A DNA stretch of 64,000 nucleotides from Umbilicaria muhlenbergii (lineage: Eukaryota; Ascomycota; Lecanoromycetes; Umbilicariales; Umbilicariaceae), in the NCBI GenBank assembly GCA_000611775.1, contig KK106983.1:747542-811541 (forward strand). Reading direction: 5' to 3'. The notes beneath the pieces are model-generated. The model made no database searches. It saw only the letters and a list, made by a program, of their open reading frames with translations, and was not told the DNA's origin. The position numbers and the translations under genes were made by a program. The stretch's first letter is position 1. Each line of letters opens with the position of its first letter. Shown piece after piece: positions 22,194 through 32,863 of the stretch.

Positions 22194-23752
22194 ATGAAGC
22201 CTTCGATGGAATACATTGTTAGGAGACCATACGTTTGCTTGTCGTGTGTGCGTTCCTTGCGGCGCAGAGCGCGAGGCTATGCAACAATAGCCAAAGCGCA
22301 GCCGGATATCTACGATGTGGTATGTGTTGGAGGAGGCCCGGCAGGTCTGAGCTTATTGACAGCATTGAGTACAACCATTCCTCTCAAGACTGTAGATAGG
22401 CTATCGATACTCATAGTTGGTGTCGCGCAGGAGCTTTGAAAGTAACGTCAAACCTCAAGGTTGCCCTGATCGAATCCCAGGACCTCTCCCCCTCACGTAC
22501 CTGGAAGCTACCACCCTCCGAGTTCTCCAATCGAGCCAGTTCTCTGACACCCGCCTCCAAGTCTTTCCTTGAAGACATTGGAGCATGGCGATACCTTCAG
22601 CACTCTCGCGTTCAGCCATACGATCAAATGCAGGTCTGGGATGGCATCTCCGGCTCCCGCATATCGTTCGATTGGGCGTCTGCGCGTTCATCACGACAGC
22701 GGCCGCGGAATACCATAGCGTACATGACTGAGAACCTCAATATCACTTCCGCTCTTCTACGACGTCTTGACGAGCTCGGCGGTGTTTCTGTGTTCGAGAA
22801 AACGAAAGTCTCTTCCATAGACTTAGGCACGGACACTGAATCACTGAACCTCTCTTCCTGGCCTTACGTTACACTGTCGTCTGGTAGAATCATTGCCGCA
22901 CGCCTTCTTGTTGGCGCTGACGGCTTTAACAGCCCTGTCCGCGCCTTCGCCGGTATAAAGAGCCGCGGTTGGGAGTACGATCGAAACGGCGTTGTTGCCA
23001 CCGTCAAATTATCGCCAAAAAATAGTCTCCATAGTCACCATGACTACGATGAAGACCACCGCCCTAAGGCTGCCTATCAAAGGTTTCTACCAACCGGCCC
23101 CGTAGCACTCCTCCCTCTACCGGACAACTATGCCACGCTCGTGTGGTCCACCCGGCCCAGTCACGCCGCACACTTGACAACGCTTTCGTCCCAAGACTTT
23201 GTTGCAATGGTCAACGCAGCTTTCCGGCTCAGTAGTGTTGACCTCGCATTCATGCACACGCAATCCAGTGGCCAAGTCGAGGAACTCGCCTGGCGACAGA
23301 AGCACACTGCCTTCGATCCGTCGATCATTCCTGGCCAGATAGAAGACGTCCAAGCTGGGTCTGTCGCCGCATTCCCATTGCGTATGCACCACGCAGATAC
23401 CTATATTGGGGAGCGCGTTGCCCTGGTCGGCGACGCTGCCCACACGATCCACCCTCTCGCTGGGCAAGGTCTGAACCAAGGCCAGGGAGATGTGGCAAGT
23501 CTAGTACGCACGATCGAGTATGCAGTAAGCCACGGTCAGGACATTGGCACACAAATGAGCTTGGAGGCGTATGATGCCGAACGATATGCTGTGAATCATC
23601 AATTGTTGGGCGTGGTAGACAAGTTGCACAAGCTATATAGTGTGCAGTCGGGGCCGTTGGTGGCTTTGCGGAGCTGGGGTCTGCAGGCCGTGGATAAGAT
23701 GACTCCGCTAAAGGAGTTCCTCATGCGCCAAGCTGCTGGTGCTAGGTTGTGA
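22194..23752 (+). CDS. COQ6: COQ6, ubiquinone biosynthesis FAD monooxygenase
   Basis: Exons 22194-22368 and 22443-23752 (74-bp phase-1 intron) give 494 residues. A basic N-terminus (VRSLRRRARGYATIAK) is a likely mitochondrial presequence. The FAD Rossmann motif VVCVGGGPAGLSLL is followed after the intron by LKVALIESQDLSPSRTW. The UbiH/Coq6 DG motif is LLVGADGFNSPVR, and the second FAD motif is ALVGDAAHTIHPLAGQGLNQ. The enzyme hydroxylates the ring C5 of the CoQ precursor on the inner membrane. The intron was placed to join TAL with ITSNLKVALIE, which matches the family spacing; reading on without splicing meets a stop. Confidence 0.92.
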
Positions 23753-24035
23753 GCAACCTCGTCATCTTCGGATCTATCCTTTGAATGCACAATGTTATGA
23801 GAACAATTTCGTGATGACGCCTCAACGCTTCCTGTTATCAAGTGCTGGCGTCGCTAGCGCTGCATTCGATTATACTTTGTGGAAACGTTCATGGCTACAC
23901 AGACAAGACTTTTACCCGAATGGTATGAATCAACATAGGGTGTACGGGGCAGCGTCAAAGACCGCAAATGGAGGACGAGCACGAGTAGCGGAATGGCCCT
24001 ATTGTCAGCCTTCCTTCGAGTAAGTGGCTACTAGC
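23753..24035. other. 3' flank of COQ6
   Basis: No supported feature. A plus-strand open frame 23739-24023 overlaps the end of COQ6 in another frame and has no motif. Confidence 0.35.
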
Positions 24036-24277
24036 CTATTTCTTGGTGTCTCTCTCAATCTCAACTACGCACTCGCAGAACTCAGCCGGGTCCCTGCAAT
24101 TTGACTGTCTGTGGTCTCCGAAGTGGAAAATATATGTGAGCGACTTCTCTAAGTGCTGAGGATTGATTGCTCCAATCTATATAGGTGACGCACAGAGCAG
24201 AAATCGACACAGCATCACGCCTTCGCCAACGATAGAATCGACAGCGGCTCTCAGTATCTCGATATACTCAGCCACAA
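24036..24277 (-). other. Candidate exon remnants with an AEFCE motif
   Basis: Two minus-strand pieces look coding. The first, about 24277-24214, reads IVAEYIEILRAAVDSIVGEG. The second, 24148-24036, follows a good cttag acceptor, reads TYIFHFGDHRQSNCRD and PAEFCECVVEIERD, and then stops. They lie just downstream of the KP4-like gene and could be a separate small gene or old extra exons of it. A related string occurs at the right edge of the window. I cannot assign a function. Confidence 0.3.
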
Positions 24278-24290
24278 TGATACAGGATAA

Positions 24291-24767
24291 CTAAGCTGTA
24301 ATCACACCGTTCTTCGGGTTGCACGTAAAACACATCCCATCCGGACACGGATTGTCGGTATTGTCAACAAAATTCACCGTCAGGATACCAGCAATCGGGT
24401 CATTCGACTTCGGGTACCCAATGGGCACACTCCCACAATTGTCGCAGTTGTGCGCAGCAAGATACTCTATCAATACGAGAACCTTGTCGCCATCGAGGCC
24501 GGCGGCGGTGCCTTGCAGGAACGCGCATACACCCTTTGACCGATGCCCTCTGGACACGCATGCAATGTGTTGCCCGTTCGGATAGATGCAGGATTTGTCG
24601 ATACCGACCCTCATTACGTCTTCGAGATGGTTCACGTAGCCTTGATGGCCCATGGTGGTGCAGATGATGCTGCCACGGCAATTGATGCCGAGGGCTAGGG
24701 TGTGGCGGATGAGGGCTTCGCTGACGAGGAGCAGCAGAAGGCGGTGGAGGACGAGGTGGGAGTACAT
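24291..24767 (-). CDS. KP4-like (killer-toxin fold) secreted cysteine-rich protein
   Basis: One exon encodes 158 residues. A leucine-rich signal peptide (MYSHLVLHRLLLLLVSEALI) is followed by LALGINCRGSIIC, the typical start of the KP4 fold. GQHIACVSRGHRSKGVCAFL, NCDNCGSVPIGYP and ILTVNFVDNTDNPCPDGMC follow. Ten cysteines are present after the signal peptide, the number found in the Ustilago KP4 protein. Family members block calcium channels of competitors in the viral prototype; chromosomal copies in plant-associated fungi are candidate effectors or antifungal proteins. The frame is open further upstream to 24872, but this ATG gives the signal peptide. The gene looks whole. Confidence 0.85.
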   Translation of the reverse strand: MYSHLVLHRLLLLLVSEALIRHTLALGINCRGSIICTTMGHQGYVNHLEDVMRVGIDKSCIYPNGQHIACVSRGHRSKGVCAFLQGTAAGLDGDKVLVLIEYLAAHNCDNCGSVPIGYPKSNDPIAGILTVNFVDNTDNPCPDGMCFTCNPKNGVITA

Positions 24768-25787
24768 GATGAAGGCGTGGTGATTGAGGATCTTTTGGGG
24801 TCGAGACGACGGCCATTCAGTTGATCTCATGGAATATCGGATTCTGAGCTTTGATTGTCTCTGAAGTGACACAGAGAGTGAAACAGCGGCCGAACATTAA
24901 TAAGCGCATCTGTCGGGTCATGCTTGTCGCACCATGAAAGTAAAGTGGAGAGAGGCTGAGTCTGAGGTTATGACATCGATGGTGGTGAAAAGAACTTTCC
25001 ATGAATACTCGAGCGGCCCTGTTTCTTAAACAACACTGTGCGGGGAGGCAACTGGTAATAATATATACGGGTCACGAATAGCACACATATACGTTCAGTA
25101 GGGATTATCAGTTGACTAAACCCTGACTTCGTGCGGCTGCAAGAATCCAAGAGAACCATCTGGCGAGATGGAAACAGAAGATACGAAACAACTCCGTTCA
25201 AGTGAACTACACCCTTCGTTGACTCTGATTGACTCTTATTAACGAGGACGTAGGGCATTAATCTGCAGCGGGATGGGCGTCGCTTGTAGCAAAACAGCTT
25301 GAAACGGAGGCACGAGCGGTTCGGGGAATCGTACCTGGGATCTCCCACGCGAGCGTCGGAGAAAGCGCACGTGGATGCGCGGACACTGAAGGCTACTAAC
25401 CACGATGGGTGATGTCTGTATCTGAAGTCGCACAAGTGGGAGTCCATTTCCGTGTGGCGGCTAGGCTGATAATGTAGAGGTAGATGAGCTGGAACTGCAA
25501 GGAAAATGCGCAGCTGTTGAAAGATCTGGCAGAGTGGATGAGCATTCTACATTGCAAGGAAAGGCTTCAGAGCGCTCTATGATTTAGCAACGACCAAGTA
25601 TCCGTAAAGGTGAAGATCGGTTGAGACATGCCTCTCCTTTGGCTTGGGATAGATCTAGGACGGCCAGCACCACCTATCCATTGATCGTCAGAACACCTAC
25701 TTGCTTTCTATGCCAGCATGTTTTACTTCCATAAAGCAACGCCCAAAGTGCCAGGTGAACAGCTTTTCCATATCATGCACTCACTCA
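24768..25787. other. Gene-free stretch
   Basis: This is 1 kb upstream of the KP4-like gene. A 159-codon open frame on the minus strand (25447-24968) is basic and motif-free and is probably chance. I see no repeats. Confidence 0.35.
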
Positions 25788-27054
25788 TCATCGCTTCATT
25801 GAATTGATCATCTCCTGATGCGTGGCCTTCTCCCTGTTCGCTTCTGTCAAGGAAGGAATACCTATACCGCCTCTGATTAGCTCTAGACACAAGAGAAGAA
25901 TAATAACGGTAGACATACTTCTCAAATCCCCCACCACATCCTTGGCCTTCCCGAAATAGACCTCCTCTACACCCCGTCAGCGTCTCGATCCCAAGTAGCA
26001 AACACCCGGACTACCTACGCAGCAAATTCCTCATCTTCAACTCCATATCCTCGACCAACTTGCCCACATTGACAATATGGCTCATATCGTCATCCACCGG
26101 CATATCCTGTTCAATCTGCCTCGTCATATTCCCACTCAGATCCATATCCCCCAGACTCTCATTCCCCGTGCTCAAATGCAATATGACCGTACTCGTAAGC
26201 TTGTAATGAGCCGTCCTCGCGCGGTCGATAGCTTCGAATACATGTATAGAGTCCCATCCTCCTTGGCTCTTTCCCGTTGGCGTGGCTAGAACACAGTGTC
26301 ACGGGTTAGCCCTCATCGCTCGGACCCAAAGGGGGAAGCTCAGTGGGGCCGCGGGGGGTTTTGGTTGGGGGTGGGGGGGGGGAGACGTACTCTTCTTCAA
26401 CAACACCACCCCCGCAAACCCATCGTCCAGATCCCAGAAATAAACACTACTCACGCCCCCTTCATAATACCTACACCCGCACCCCACCCACATCAGCAAG
26501 GCCCCTCCCCTGCATCCCCCCCCGGCCCCAACTCTCCCCACACCCCAGACACAGAACTTACAGCTCCCGATAAACATCCACCGCCTCCCCCATCCTCACC
26601 TCCAACCCCCTAACCCGCTCACTCGGCCTCGTCCCCTCCTCCAGCGCCGGCTCAAACTCATTACTCCACGGACTGCGCCAACTGTCGCCGTCGCGGTTGT
26701 AGTCGCAAAGGAGGTAGTCGCGCCCCGTTTGCCCGCAGCGCCGGGTCGAGAGCGGTTGGTCGACGGATGACAGCAGGTCTTCGGTTAGGGAGGGGACGAG
26801 GGCGCAGATCCGGGTCAGGTTGTCGGGGAATAGGTGATGGGGGAGAGAGGAGGAGGGGTTGTAGTCGCAAAGGAGGTAGTCGCGCCCCGTTTGCCCGCAG
26901 CGCCGGGTCGAGAGCGGTTGGTCGACGGATGACAGCAGGTCTTCGGTTAGGGGGGGGGGCGTTAGTGGTGGTGGTGATGTCGGGGAATAGGTGATGGGGG
27001 AGAGAGGAGGAGGGAGGGTTACAGAGCACTATCGAATTGCGAGTCTGACGACAT
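25788..27054 (-). CDS. F-actin capping protein subunit beta (5' end scrambled)
   Basis: Exon 1 27054-27023 reads [11 protein letters not shown], the family start. Downstream exons are clear: one ending at 26562 ([17 protein letters not shown] to VDVYREL), then 26470-26391 ([20 protein letters not shown]), 26285-26019 ([30 protein letters not shown]), 25966-25919 ([16 protein letters not shown]) and 25882-25788 ([16 protein letters not shown] stop). CapB with CapA caps barbed ends of actin filaments. Between exon 1 and LVPSL the sequence holds a tandem duplication (26696-27014) and lacks the DLLRRL-type segment that every family member has, so the gene as given does not encode a complete N-terminus. 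Either the assembly is wrong here or the gene is rearranged. Confidence 0.85.
26696..27014. repeat. Imperfect tandem duplication inside the capping protein beta gene
   Basis: A 95-bp block at 26696-26790 recurs without change at 26858-26952. A 35-bp block at 26823-26857 recurs at 26980-27014. The spacers between the blocks differ in length (32 and 27 bp) and sequence. One copy carries exon sequence ([14 protein letters not shown]) that is out of place. Confidence 0.9.
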
Positions 27055-27334
27055 TGTTGTGGATTGTAATGGGGTGGGGGTCCCGTGAAAGAGTGATGTG
27101 CGGTCCGCAATAGCGATCAGTGTAGCGGCCTGTGGTGTGATACAACCTTGAATATTTGCTTTCATTTTTGACTCCAACTACACCATTCAAATGGAACAAT
27201 GTTTCAAGTAAGTTGTTTTCATTCATCGTTATCTCTACCCAGCTGACTAGAGCATTTTATTCCCAATGTAAAGCCCGCTCTGCTCCAGATCAAAATCAAA
27301 GCCTAGGGTATAATGCCAGTAAAAGTCACCAAGA

Positions 27335-30300
27335 TCATTCCTCATCACTATCATCTTGGACCACCAGTCTTCTTTTACCCCTCTGCGTCGGTCTCAGAGG
27401 CACATTGCCGTGGCCATTCCCAACCAGTGCCGATGCCGTAGTGAAACCACCTTTGTTGACTAGAGTACCCAATTCCGGAAGCTCGTCTGCAGACTCCGAC
27501 TCTGCGGCATCTGCTTCTTTTTGTGACCTATAAAAGGGCTTACTGGGGCTGTCCAGAGGTGGTGGCGATGAAACAGACGACGCCGCACCTACGCCCTCAC
27601 CAACCTCGTCGGTAATAAAGTCTTCAACACCATCCCCTCCAAGTTCGTCCTCGCCCGACGAAATTAGTTCGATTGTCGATGCTGCTTTGCTTTTCGGACG
27701 AGAAGCGTCGCGCGGGACAGCTGGCCTCTGAGAGCTGCGTATGGGAATGTCACCAGGCGATGATGGTGTTCCTTCGGGAAGTTTCGCAATCCACGCACCA
27801 CGCTTCTGCGCTTGAGCTAGACCAATAGCCTTATCCTCAGGCCGAAGATGTTTCTCTAGATCTGCGGCGGCTATGTCATCCATGTTATGCATAGCATTAA
27901 GCAGGTTGACTAGTCGCTTCGTGGCCCGACCGTGTCTGCAATGCTTTGTCCGACGCAGAGTACGCTGCAAAGTAGGGAATGTATCAAGCCTTGGCAGGTC
28001 AACGATCTGAGGAGTGTCACCGCCCACATCTTGATAGCTACGCTCCAGCTCCTTCTCCTCGGCCGCTGTAAGTAGCACCTCACTAAGTGACGGAATGTCT
28101 CCAATGTCAGTTGGTGGTGGTCGTCTTATTGGCGTTGGAGCCAATTGAGCGCCGTCTTCGCTGGCTTCCTCACTATCATCCCCATCCATTCGAGAAGCCT
28201 TAACAAATCCAGTACGTACTCCGTCTGGCATATGAAACTTCTTTGGTGGTCTTTTCGGTGCTTTTCCTTTCCTTTTGGGTTCAGGAAGCTCTGGTTGAGT
28301 GTTTTCAAGGGGAATTTCGATGATCTTCTTATCTACCACTGGTTGAATGTCCTTAGGCACAATGCGGGGAGAAGTCTCGTCGTGAAAGTTGAAGCGGGTC
28401 CCGGCAGCAATCATCTGCTGCATCTTCTCGTAGTTGTCCTTGGCTTGTTCAAAAGACTTCTCCTCCTTCCCTCTCATCAGAGTTACGACAATGTTACCAG
28501 CCCGCTTGCGGCCGGTTCTCCCCATACGCTGCAGCATCCTGATGGGCGATGCAGAAGCGTCGTAACACACGATGAGGTCTACTTCTCCGATGTCCAGGCC
28601 TTCCTCACCGATAGAAGTTGCCACAAGAGTGTTATAGATGCCGTTCTTGAATTTCTGGATGATCTCCAACTGCTTCTTTTGGTCCATACCGTCGGATCCC
28701 TTCGAATTCGCTTGGCCCACGAAGACATGAGGCCGGATCATTGGCTCACTCCGTCTGAGTACTCTTGCCACCTCCTCTGCGCTATCTCGATAATGTGCAA
28801 AGACCATAATCCTCGTGCTCGAGGGCGGCGCTCCGTTTGTGGTTCCACGTCCTTCCCCAGCGTCGAGAAAGTGATTGAGCACCACAGACCGTAGGTATTC
28901 AAGCTTTGGGTGACCCACAAACTCAGGATTGTTGATCCAGCCCTGAAGTCTTGTCATCATTTTTTGGAATGGCTCGCTGTCGTTGATTTCCTTCCGATAT
29001 TTGCTACCTTTCTCGCCACTTGATACAGAATCACGAAACTCCAAAACCTTGTGGAAGAAAGGACCGATGCCATGGAACTTTAGCAGCTCTGTGGCATGTG
29101 ACAGACTAGCCAGAATGGTGAATATGGTATTGACCATACCTTTAATTCCAAAGCTAGCCTTTTTGCCTCCGTCAGACATCATCCACTGCTGCCTAGCTTT
29201 GGTGCAGCCGTACGGTGTGAGGGCCATTGGGTCTTTACTCCAGTATGCGTTCATCCCGTTTAGTTTACTTAACAGCGGCTGCAGGGCCTTCGAGAAAAGA
29301 TCCATGACCATTGACATCTCGGCGGAATTATCAAACAATACCGTGTCAATTTTCCGGGAATGTACGTATTGTCGGATATCGAGAGATTCTTCGGTCCGAA
29401 TCTCCACTCTGGAAATGCCCAGGCCATCGATTACTTCTTGAACTGCCTCCACCGAGGCACCCGGTGTGGCAGTCAACGCCAGGACACGGAAGCTGGTGTT
29501 GAATCGCCTGAGGAAGCGAACAACTTCCACGTACGCATAGTTTCCAGTAGCACGATGTGCTTCATCAACAACAAGTAACACGATCTTTTTAGGATCGCAG
29601 ATACCAGTCTTCAGGTCATTGATGATGGTTTGAGGCGTCATAAAAAACACTCGCTTGCTCTGCCATTCTTCGGCCCGTATACCAGGAGCAGTCCCTCCGG
29701 TAAGCATGGTCGTGGCCAAACGAGGTATACCAGCAATATTGAAGCATGCTTCCACTTGCTGAGATACCAAAGGCTTCGTTGGCGCCACGAAGACAATCTG
29801 TGCATCTGTAGTCCATCGGAACCAATTCAGCATGATCGTCGCTGCGATAAAAGTCTTCCCTAGGCCTGTAGGTAAAGCGACCAGTAAGTTGTGATACAAT
29901 CCCCGCAATACGATGTTGTACTGGTAGTCGCGAATAGTACCCAGATTGGTAGGATAAACCCATGTTTTGAGGGCGTCATGATCGAGCTTATGGTGTGTTG
30001 GTGGCTCATTCTTGTTCGCTAGCGGCCAATTGCGGCGTCTCGTCGACTGAGATTGCTGTTCCGCATTTGGTGCGTTGTCTCCAAACAACGTCGTCTGCCG
30101 CAGGTTGGCCTGCGGGCCAACTAAACGCTGATATTGCGGCTGTTGTGGCTGCCGGTGCAAAGCATGTTGATGCTGCGAGGATATGGTCGTTCGCTGAGCA
30201 GTACTACCCTGAGCTGACGCAGCGGATGATGAAAAAAGATCCGCTGGTATATCTGCAAGCTCATCGTGAGTGTTGCAGTCCGGTGACGTCGTTGTAGTAT

Positions 30301-31009
30301 GTCCTGTTTCCCTCGGAACAAGCTTCTTCGTACCACCTCCATTAGTAGTACGCATTGAGGTAAACCCAAGAGCTTCATCCTCATCCGGGGAAAGCCCAGC
30401 TCGTGAACGTGCCCCACGCTGAAGAATCCCTCCACTACCAGTGCGTACTGGCGTGAATCCTAAAGCATCGTCTTCTTCGGAAGATGTTCTAGATCTTTCA
30501 CCTAGCTTTCTCGAAGGTATTGCCACGCTTTTCCCAGCGCCTGTTGTGTGTACGTTTGGTGGAGTAGAAGGGCGTTTTGATTTCTGCCATCTCGGCCCTC
30601 CTAGTCTATATGGACTTGCTGATGATCGTGGTACTTGCGTATGATAGGTATCTTGGGGCAGCTCTGAGACCTTTGGTATGTGAATTCTATACTTTGACTT
30701 TTGCTTGTTCTTAGGAGTAGCAGGTTCGTTTTCGGTATGGCTTCGTGATCTTGCCTCATATTGTGGTGGTGCTCTGGGGGGATCGAAAGCATCGTCCTCT
30801 TCGTCGCTTGATGGACTCGATGCACGGTTTCTAGCCTTCGATGTTCTCGGGAGACGACTGTATCTGCGCCCTCCCTCGTCGTCTGGGTTTCCATTGTCGG
30901 GACCGTTCAATCGGCGGCGTTTAGTCGCATGTTCTTCCGCCTGGGTAGCCACCAACATCATCTCCTCGTCGTCCACCCCTCCAAAGTCGTCGTCATCACT
31001 ACTGTTCAT
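27335..31009 (-). CDS. MPH1: Mph1, FANCM-type DEAH DNA helicase
   Basis: A single exon encodes 1224 residues, close to the usual fungal length. An acidic, disordered N-terminus of about 340 residues contains a PIP-like RQTTLFGDN. The helicase core starts at PTNLGTIRDYQYNIVLRGLY, with Walker A LPTGLGKTFIA (about 380-390), VVDEAHRATGNYAYVEVVR (DEAH at 482-485), LALTATPG and the C-terminal motifs TSIGEEGLDIGEVDLIV and QRMGRTGRKRAG. Mph1 unwinds D-loops and remodels stalled forks, so it favours non-crossover repair, in the nucleus. The C-terminus is acidic and ends DDSDEE. A short motif (DDALGFTPVRT / DEALGFTSMRT) is doubled near residues 180-230. Confidence 0.95.
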   Translation of the reverse strand: MNSSDDDDFGGVDDEEMMLVATQAEEHATKRRRLNGPDNGNPDDEGGRRYSRLPRTSKARNRASSPSSDEEDDAFDPPRAPPQYEARSRSHTENEPATPKNKQKSKYRIHIPKVSELPQDTYHTQVPRSSASPYRLGGPRWQKSKRPSTPPNVHTTGAGKSVAIPSRKLGERSRTSSEEDDALGFTPVRTGSGGILQRGARSRAGLSPDEDEALGFTSMRTTNGGGTKKLVPRETGHTTTTSPDCNTHDELADIPADLFSSSAASAQGSTAQRTTISSQHQHALHRQPQQPQYQRLVGPQANLRQTTLFGDNAPNAEQQSQSTRRRNWPLANKNEPPTHHKLDHDALKTWVYPTNLGTIRDYQYNIVLRGLYHNLLVALPTGLGKTFIAATIMLNWFRWTTDAQIVFVAPTKPLVSQQVEACFNIAGIPRLATTMLTGGTAPGIRAEEWQSKRVFFMTPQTIINDLKTGICDPKKIVLLVVDEAHRATGNYAYVEVVRFLRRFNTSFRVLALTATPGASVEAVQEVIDGLGISRVEIRTEESLDIRQYVHSRKIDTVLFDNSAEMSMVMDLFSKALQPLLSKLNGMNAYWSKDPMALTPYGCTKARQQWMMSDGGKKASFGIKGMVNTIFTILASLSHATELLKFHGIGPFFHKVLEFRDSVSSGEKGSKYRKEINDSEPFQKMMTRLQGWINNPEFVGHPKLEYLRSVVLNHFLDAGEGRGTTNGAPPSSTRIMVFAHYRDSAEEVARVLRRSEPMIRPHVFVGQANSKGSDGMDQKKQLEIIQKFKNGIYNTLVATSIGEEGLDIGEVDLIVCYDASASPIRMLQRMGRTGRKRAGNIVVTLMRGKEEKSFEQAKDNYEKMQQMIAAGTRFNFHDETSPRIVPKDIQPVVDKKIIEIPLENTQPELPEPKRKGKAPKRPPKKFHMPDGVRTGFVKASRMDGDDSEEASEDGAQLAPTPIRRPPPTDIGDIPSLSEVLLTAAEEKELERSYQDVGGDTPQIVDLPRLDTFPTLQRTLRRTKHCRHGRATKRLVNLLNAMHNMDDIAAADLEKHLRPEDKAIGLAQAQKRGAWIAKLPEGTPSSPGDIPIRSSQRPAVPRDASRPKSKAASTIELISSGEDELGGDGVEDFITDEVGEGVGAASSVSSPPPLDSPSKPFYRSQKEADAAESESADELPELGTLVNKGGFTTASALVGNGHGNVPLRPTQRGKRRLVVQDDSDEE

Positions 31010-31290
31010 CCTCTCCCAATTCGCTGCTTCTTGTATACACTCAGTGTTGCGCAGAGCAGTCCCTGTATCGCCGCCAATTTCGTTACCGCGTCGAAGTTAC
31101 AGGGTTGACGCGACGTAAAGTTGCTCGGTCTTCAATGTGCCGAGTGCTACGAAAACCACATCTTTACCGTATCGAGGTACACATCCCTCCAGGAATCATG
31201 AAATCTTAAATCAAGCTAAGTTTTTCAATATATTGAAGTGCCCTTATAAAACCTGATGTACGGGAGACCATGACTCTGGACAACTACGTG

Positions 31291-31519
31291 GCAGGCGCAC
31301 CATCAAAATAAGTGGCTGATCACACACGGGGAGGCCCCTCAATATCTCAACGGCGAAACAGGTTTGAAGCTGCGCAAATGCTATTGGAGGTCACTGGGCC
31401 TTTCCACATGTGGTCTAGGTTTACTTCATAAGAAGCTGCCTTTTCATTATCGACTTACTGCTGAGGATCCCCCAGATTTCTCAGTTTGAGACTGCCACTT
31501 ATTTTGATGGTACACCTGC
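31291..31519. mobile_element. MITE-like element, family A (whole ends)
   Basis: This is a 229-bp non-coding element with inverted ends of about 26 bp: gcaggcgcaccatcaaaata at the left and the complement of gcaggtgtaccatcaaaata at the right, both followed inward by agtggc. A second, more decayed relative lies at 38282-38520 and shares several interior strings. No transposase is present, and no convincing target duplication was found. Confidence 0.7.
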
Positions 31520-31572
31520 TGGTCGTTTCGAAATGGAGCTGATGCCCTCGACCTTATGGAGAAATCTGCTCT

Positions 31573-31754
31573 TGTAAGAATATGTAGCGTTAGTCATGTG
31601 TAGACAAGTACTATGTGAGAATTAGAGTAGAGCTAAATGGAGGAAGACGTGTAGGGTAGAATAGAAATACAGCAGAGTAAAGTAAAGAAGAATGAATAGA
31701 ATGAGAATGAGAATGATTGATAAAGTCGTCTCTATATCAATGAACTATGTTACA
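31573..31754. mobile_element. LTR-like solo element (fossil), TGTAA..TTACA ends
   Basis: This 182-bp piece begins tgtaagaa and ends atgttaca, the short inverted ends usual for fungal LTRs. Its first about 27 bases match those at 36041. No internal coding region lies next to it, so it would be a solo LTR or a fragment. It is an old copy with no clear flanking duplication. Confidence 0.35.
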
Positions 31755-31983
31755 TACTTTTACAAGACAAGCTCACATCTTGCTCGCTGCTATGAACGAT
31801 CAGGCCTGGAATAGTGCGTAATCAGTCGGAGGCTCCCGCCATAAATACTTCCTAGTTCCATGATTTAAGGCTTCACTGCAGCTTCACCGGCCCTGCCACT
31901 ATTCGTGATTACCGCTTCACCATAGTCGACGTTTTTGCCACTGCTGCTGCTCGAACTATGCTCGAACCGCGGAAAGCGAGTCT

Positions 31984-32863
31984 TCAGGACGTCCACGGGA
32001 GGCCTAATTTTCTCATCTCTATGGCCAATTGGAAAATGTAGTCAAGGCTATACAAAGTTAGTAGAAGGTGCCGTAAAGCTGTACTCGAACTTTACCTTTC
32101 AGCTTGTGTTTTCGCCTTTTGTACATTGTCCCCCCAAACGTACCTGCAAACATCAGCCATAGACACTCGTAAGAATGCCATCTACTTACACTCCATGCCT
32201 CCTGACAAGCACCGCATACGCATCAGGATACTTCTCCATGGCTGCTTCCAAGGATTCGGTAAGATCCTCCTCACTTCTGCCGTGTTAGCTAAGGCTAAGC
32301 AACAATTTTCAGGGCCGTAGCAAAACCTACTGCGCAGTATTCTCAATGATTGGAATTCGCAGTCTATCGAAATAGCCCATCATTCCCTGCTTACTTCTAC
32401 CTTTCGGAAACCCTTTGATTTGTTCAACCATCTCGATTTCAAAACATCTCTCGGCCACCTCCTCCTCGCGTTCCTTTGCATCCCTCTCTACCAAGAGCGT
32501 CACCAGTACCGCCCACTGACTATGGGTGTGAATACAACATCCCGCTCCCCTATCGAACGCAGCTAAAAACAGCGGCGTACATTGGGAAGGCTTCAAACTC
32601 GGAGGCTTGCGCAAATATGACCGTGTAGAATACTCCAGGACAAAGATGTCGTCTGGCTGCATCAGTTCCTTCTGGACGCCAGAAGGTGCAATGAAGATAT
32701 GCGGCCCTCGGCGGATGGAAGTCCCGCCTCCTGTCCCGGTCACCCAACCCAGAGTATAAAAGTTACGGCAAAGTGTGCAGATGAGATTCGCAGGGTGTTG
32801 AGGATCCGTGGATTTGATAAGATCGTCAGCCGGCCCATGAGTGAGATCTTTGGGGTCCGTCAT
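31984..32863 (-). CDS. Methylthioribulose-1-phosphate dehydratase (MtnB, class II aldolase family)
   Basis: Exons 32863-32331, 32276-32190, 32143-32096 and 32047-31984 encode 243 residues. The class II aldolase fold shows [31 protein letters not shown] and the zinc ligands in [12 protein letters not shown] (H112, H114) and VRRHGVYVWG (H205). The end [17 protein letters not shown] is typical of eukaryotic MtnB. The enzyme dehydrates 5-methylthioribulose 1-phosphate in the cytosolic methionine salvage pathway. The last three exons are short; joining them restores [18 protein letters not shown]. Intron 1 uses a GTAGGT donor directly after a CA dinucleotide. Confidence 0.93.

Larger units (their letters stand above)
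31010..31983. other. Intergenic region with two small decayed elements
   Basis: This is the upstream region of MPH1 and the downstream region of MtnB. It holds the inverted-repeat element at 31291-31519 and an LTR-like piece at 31573-31754. No gene is supported. Confidence 0.5.
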
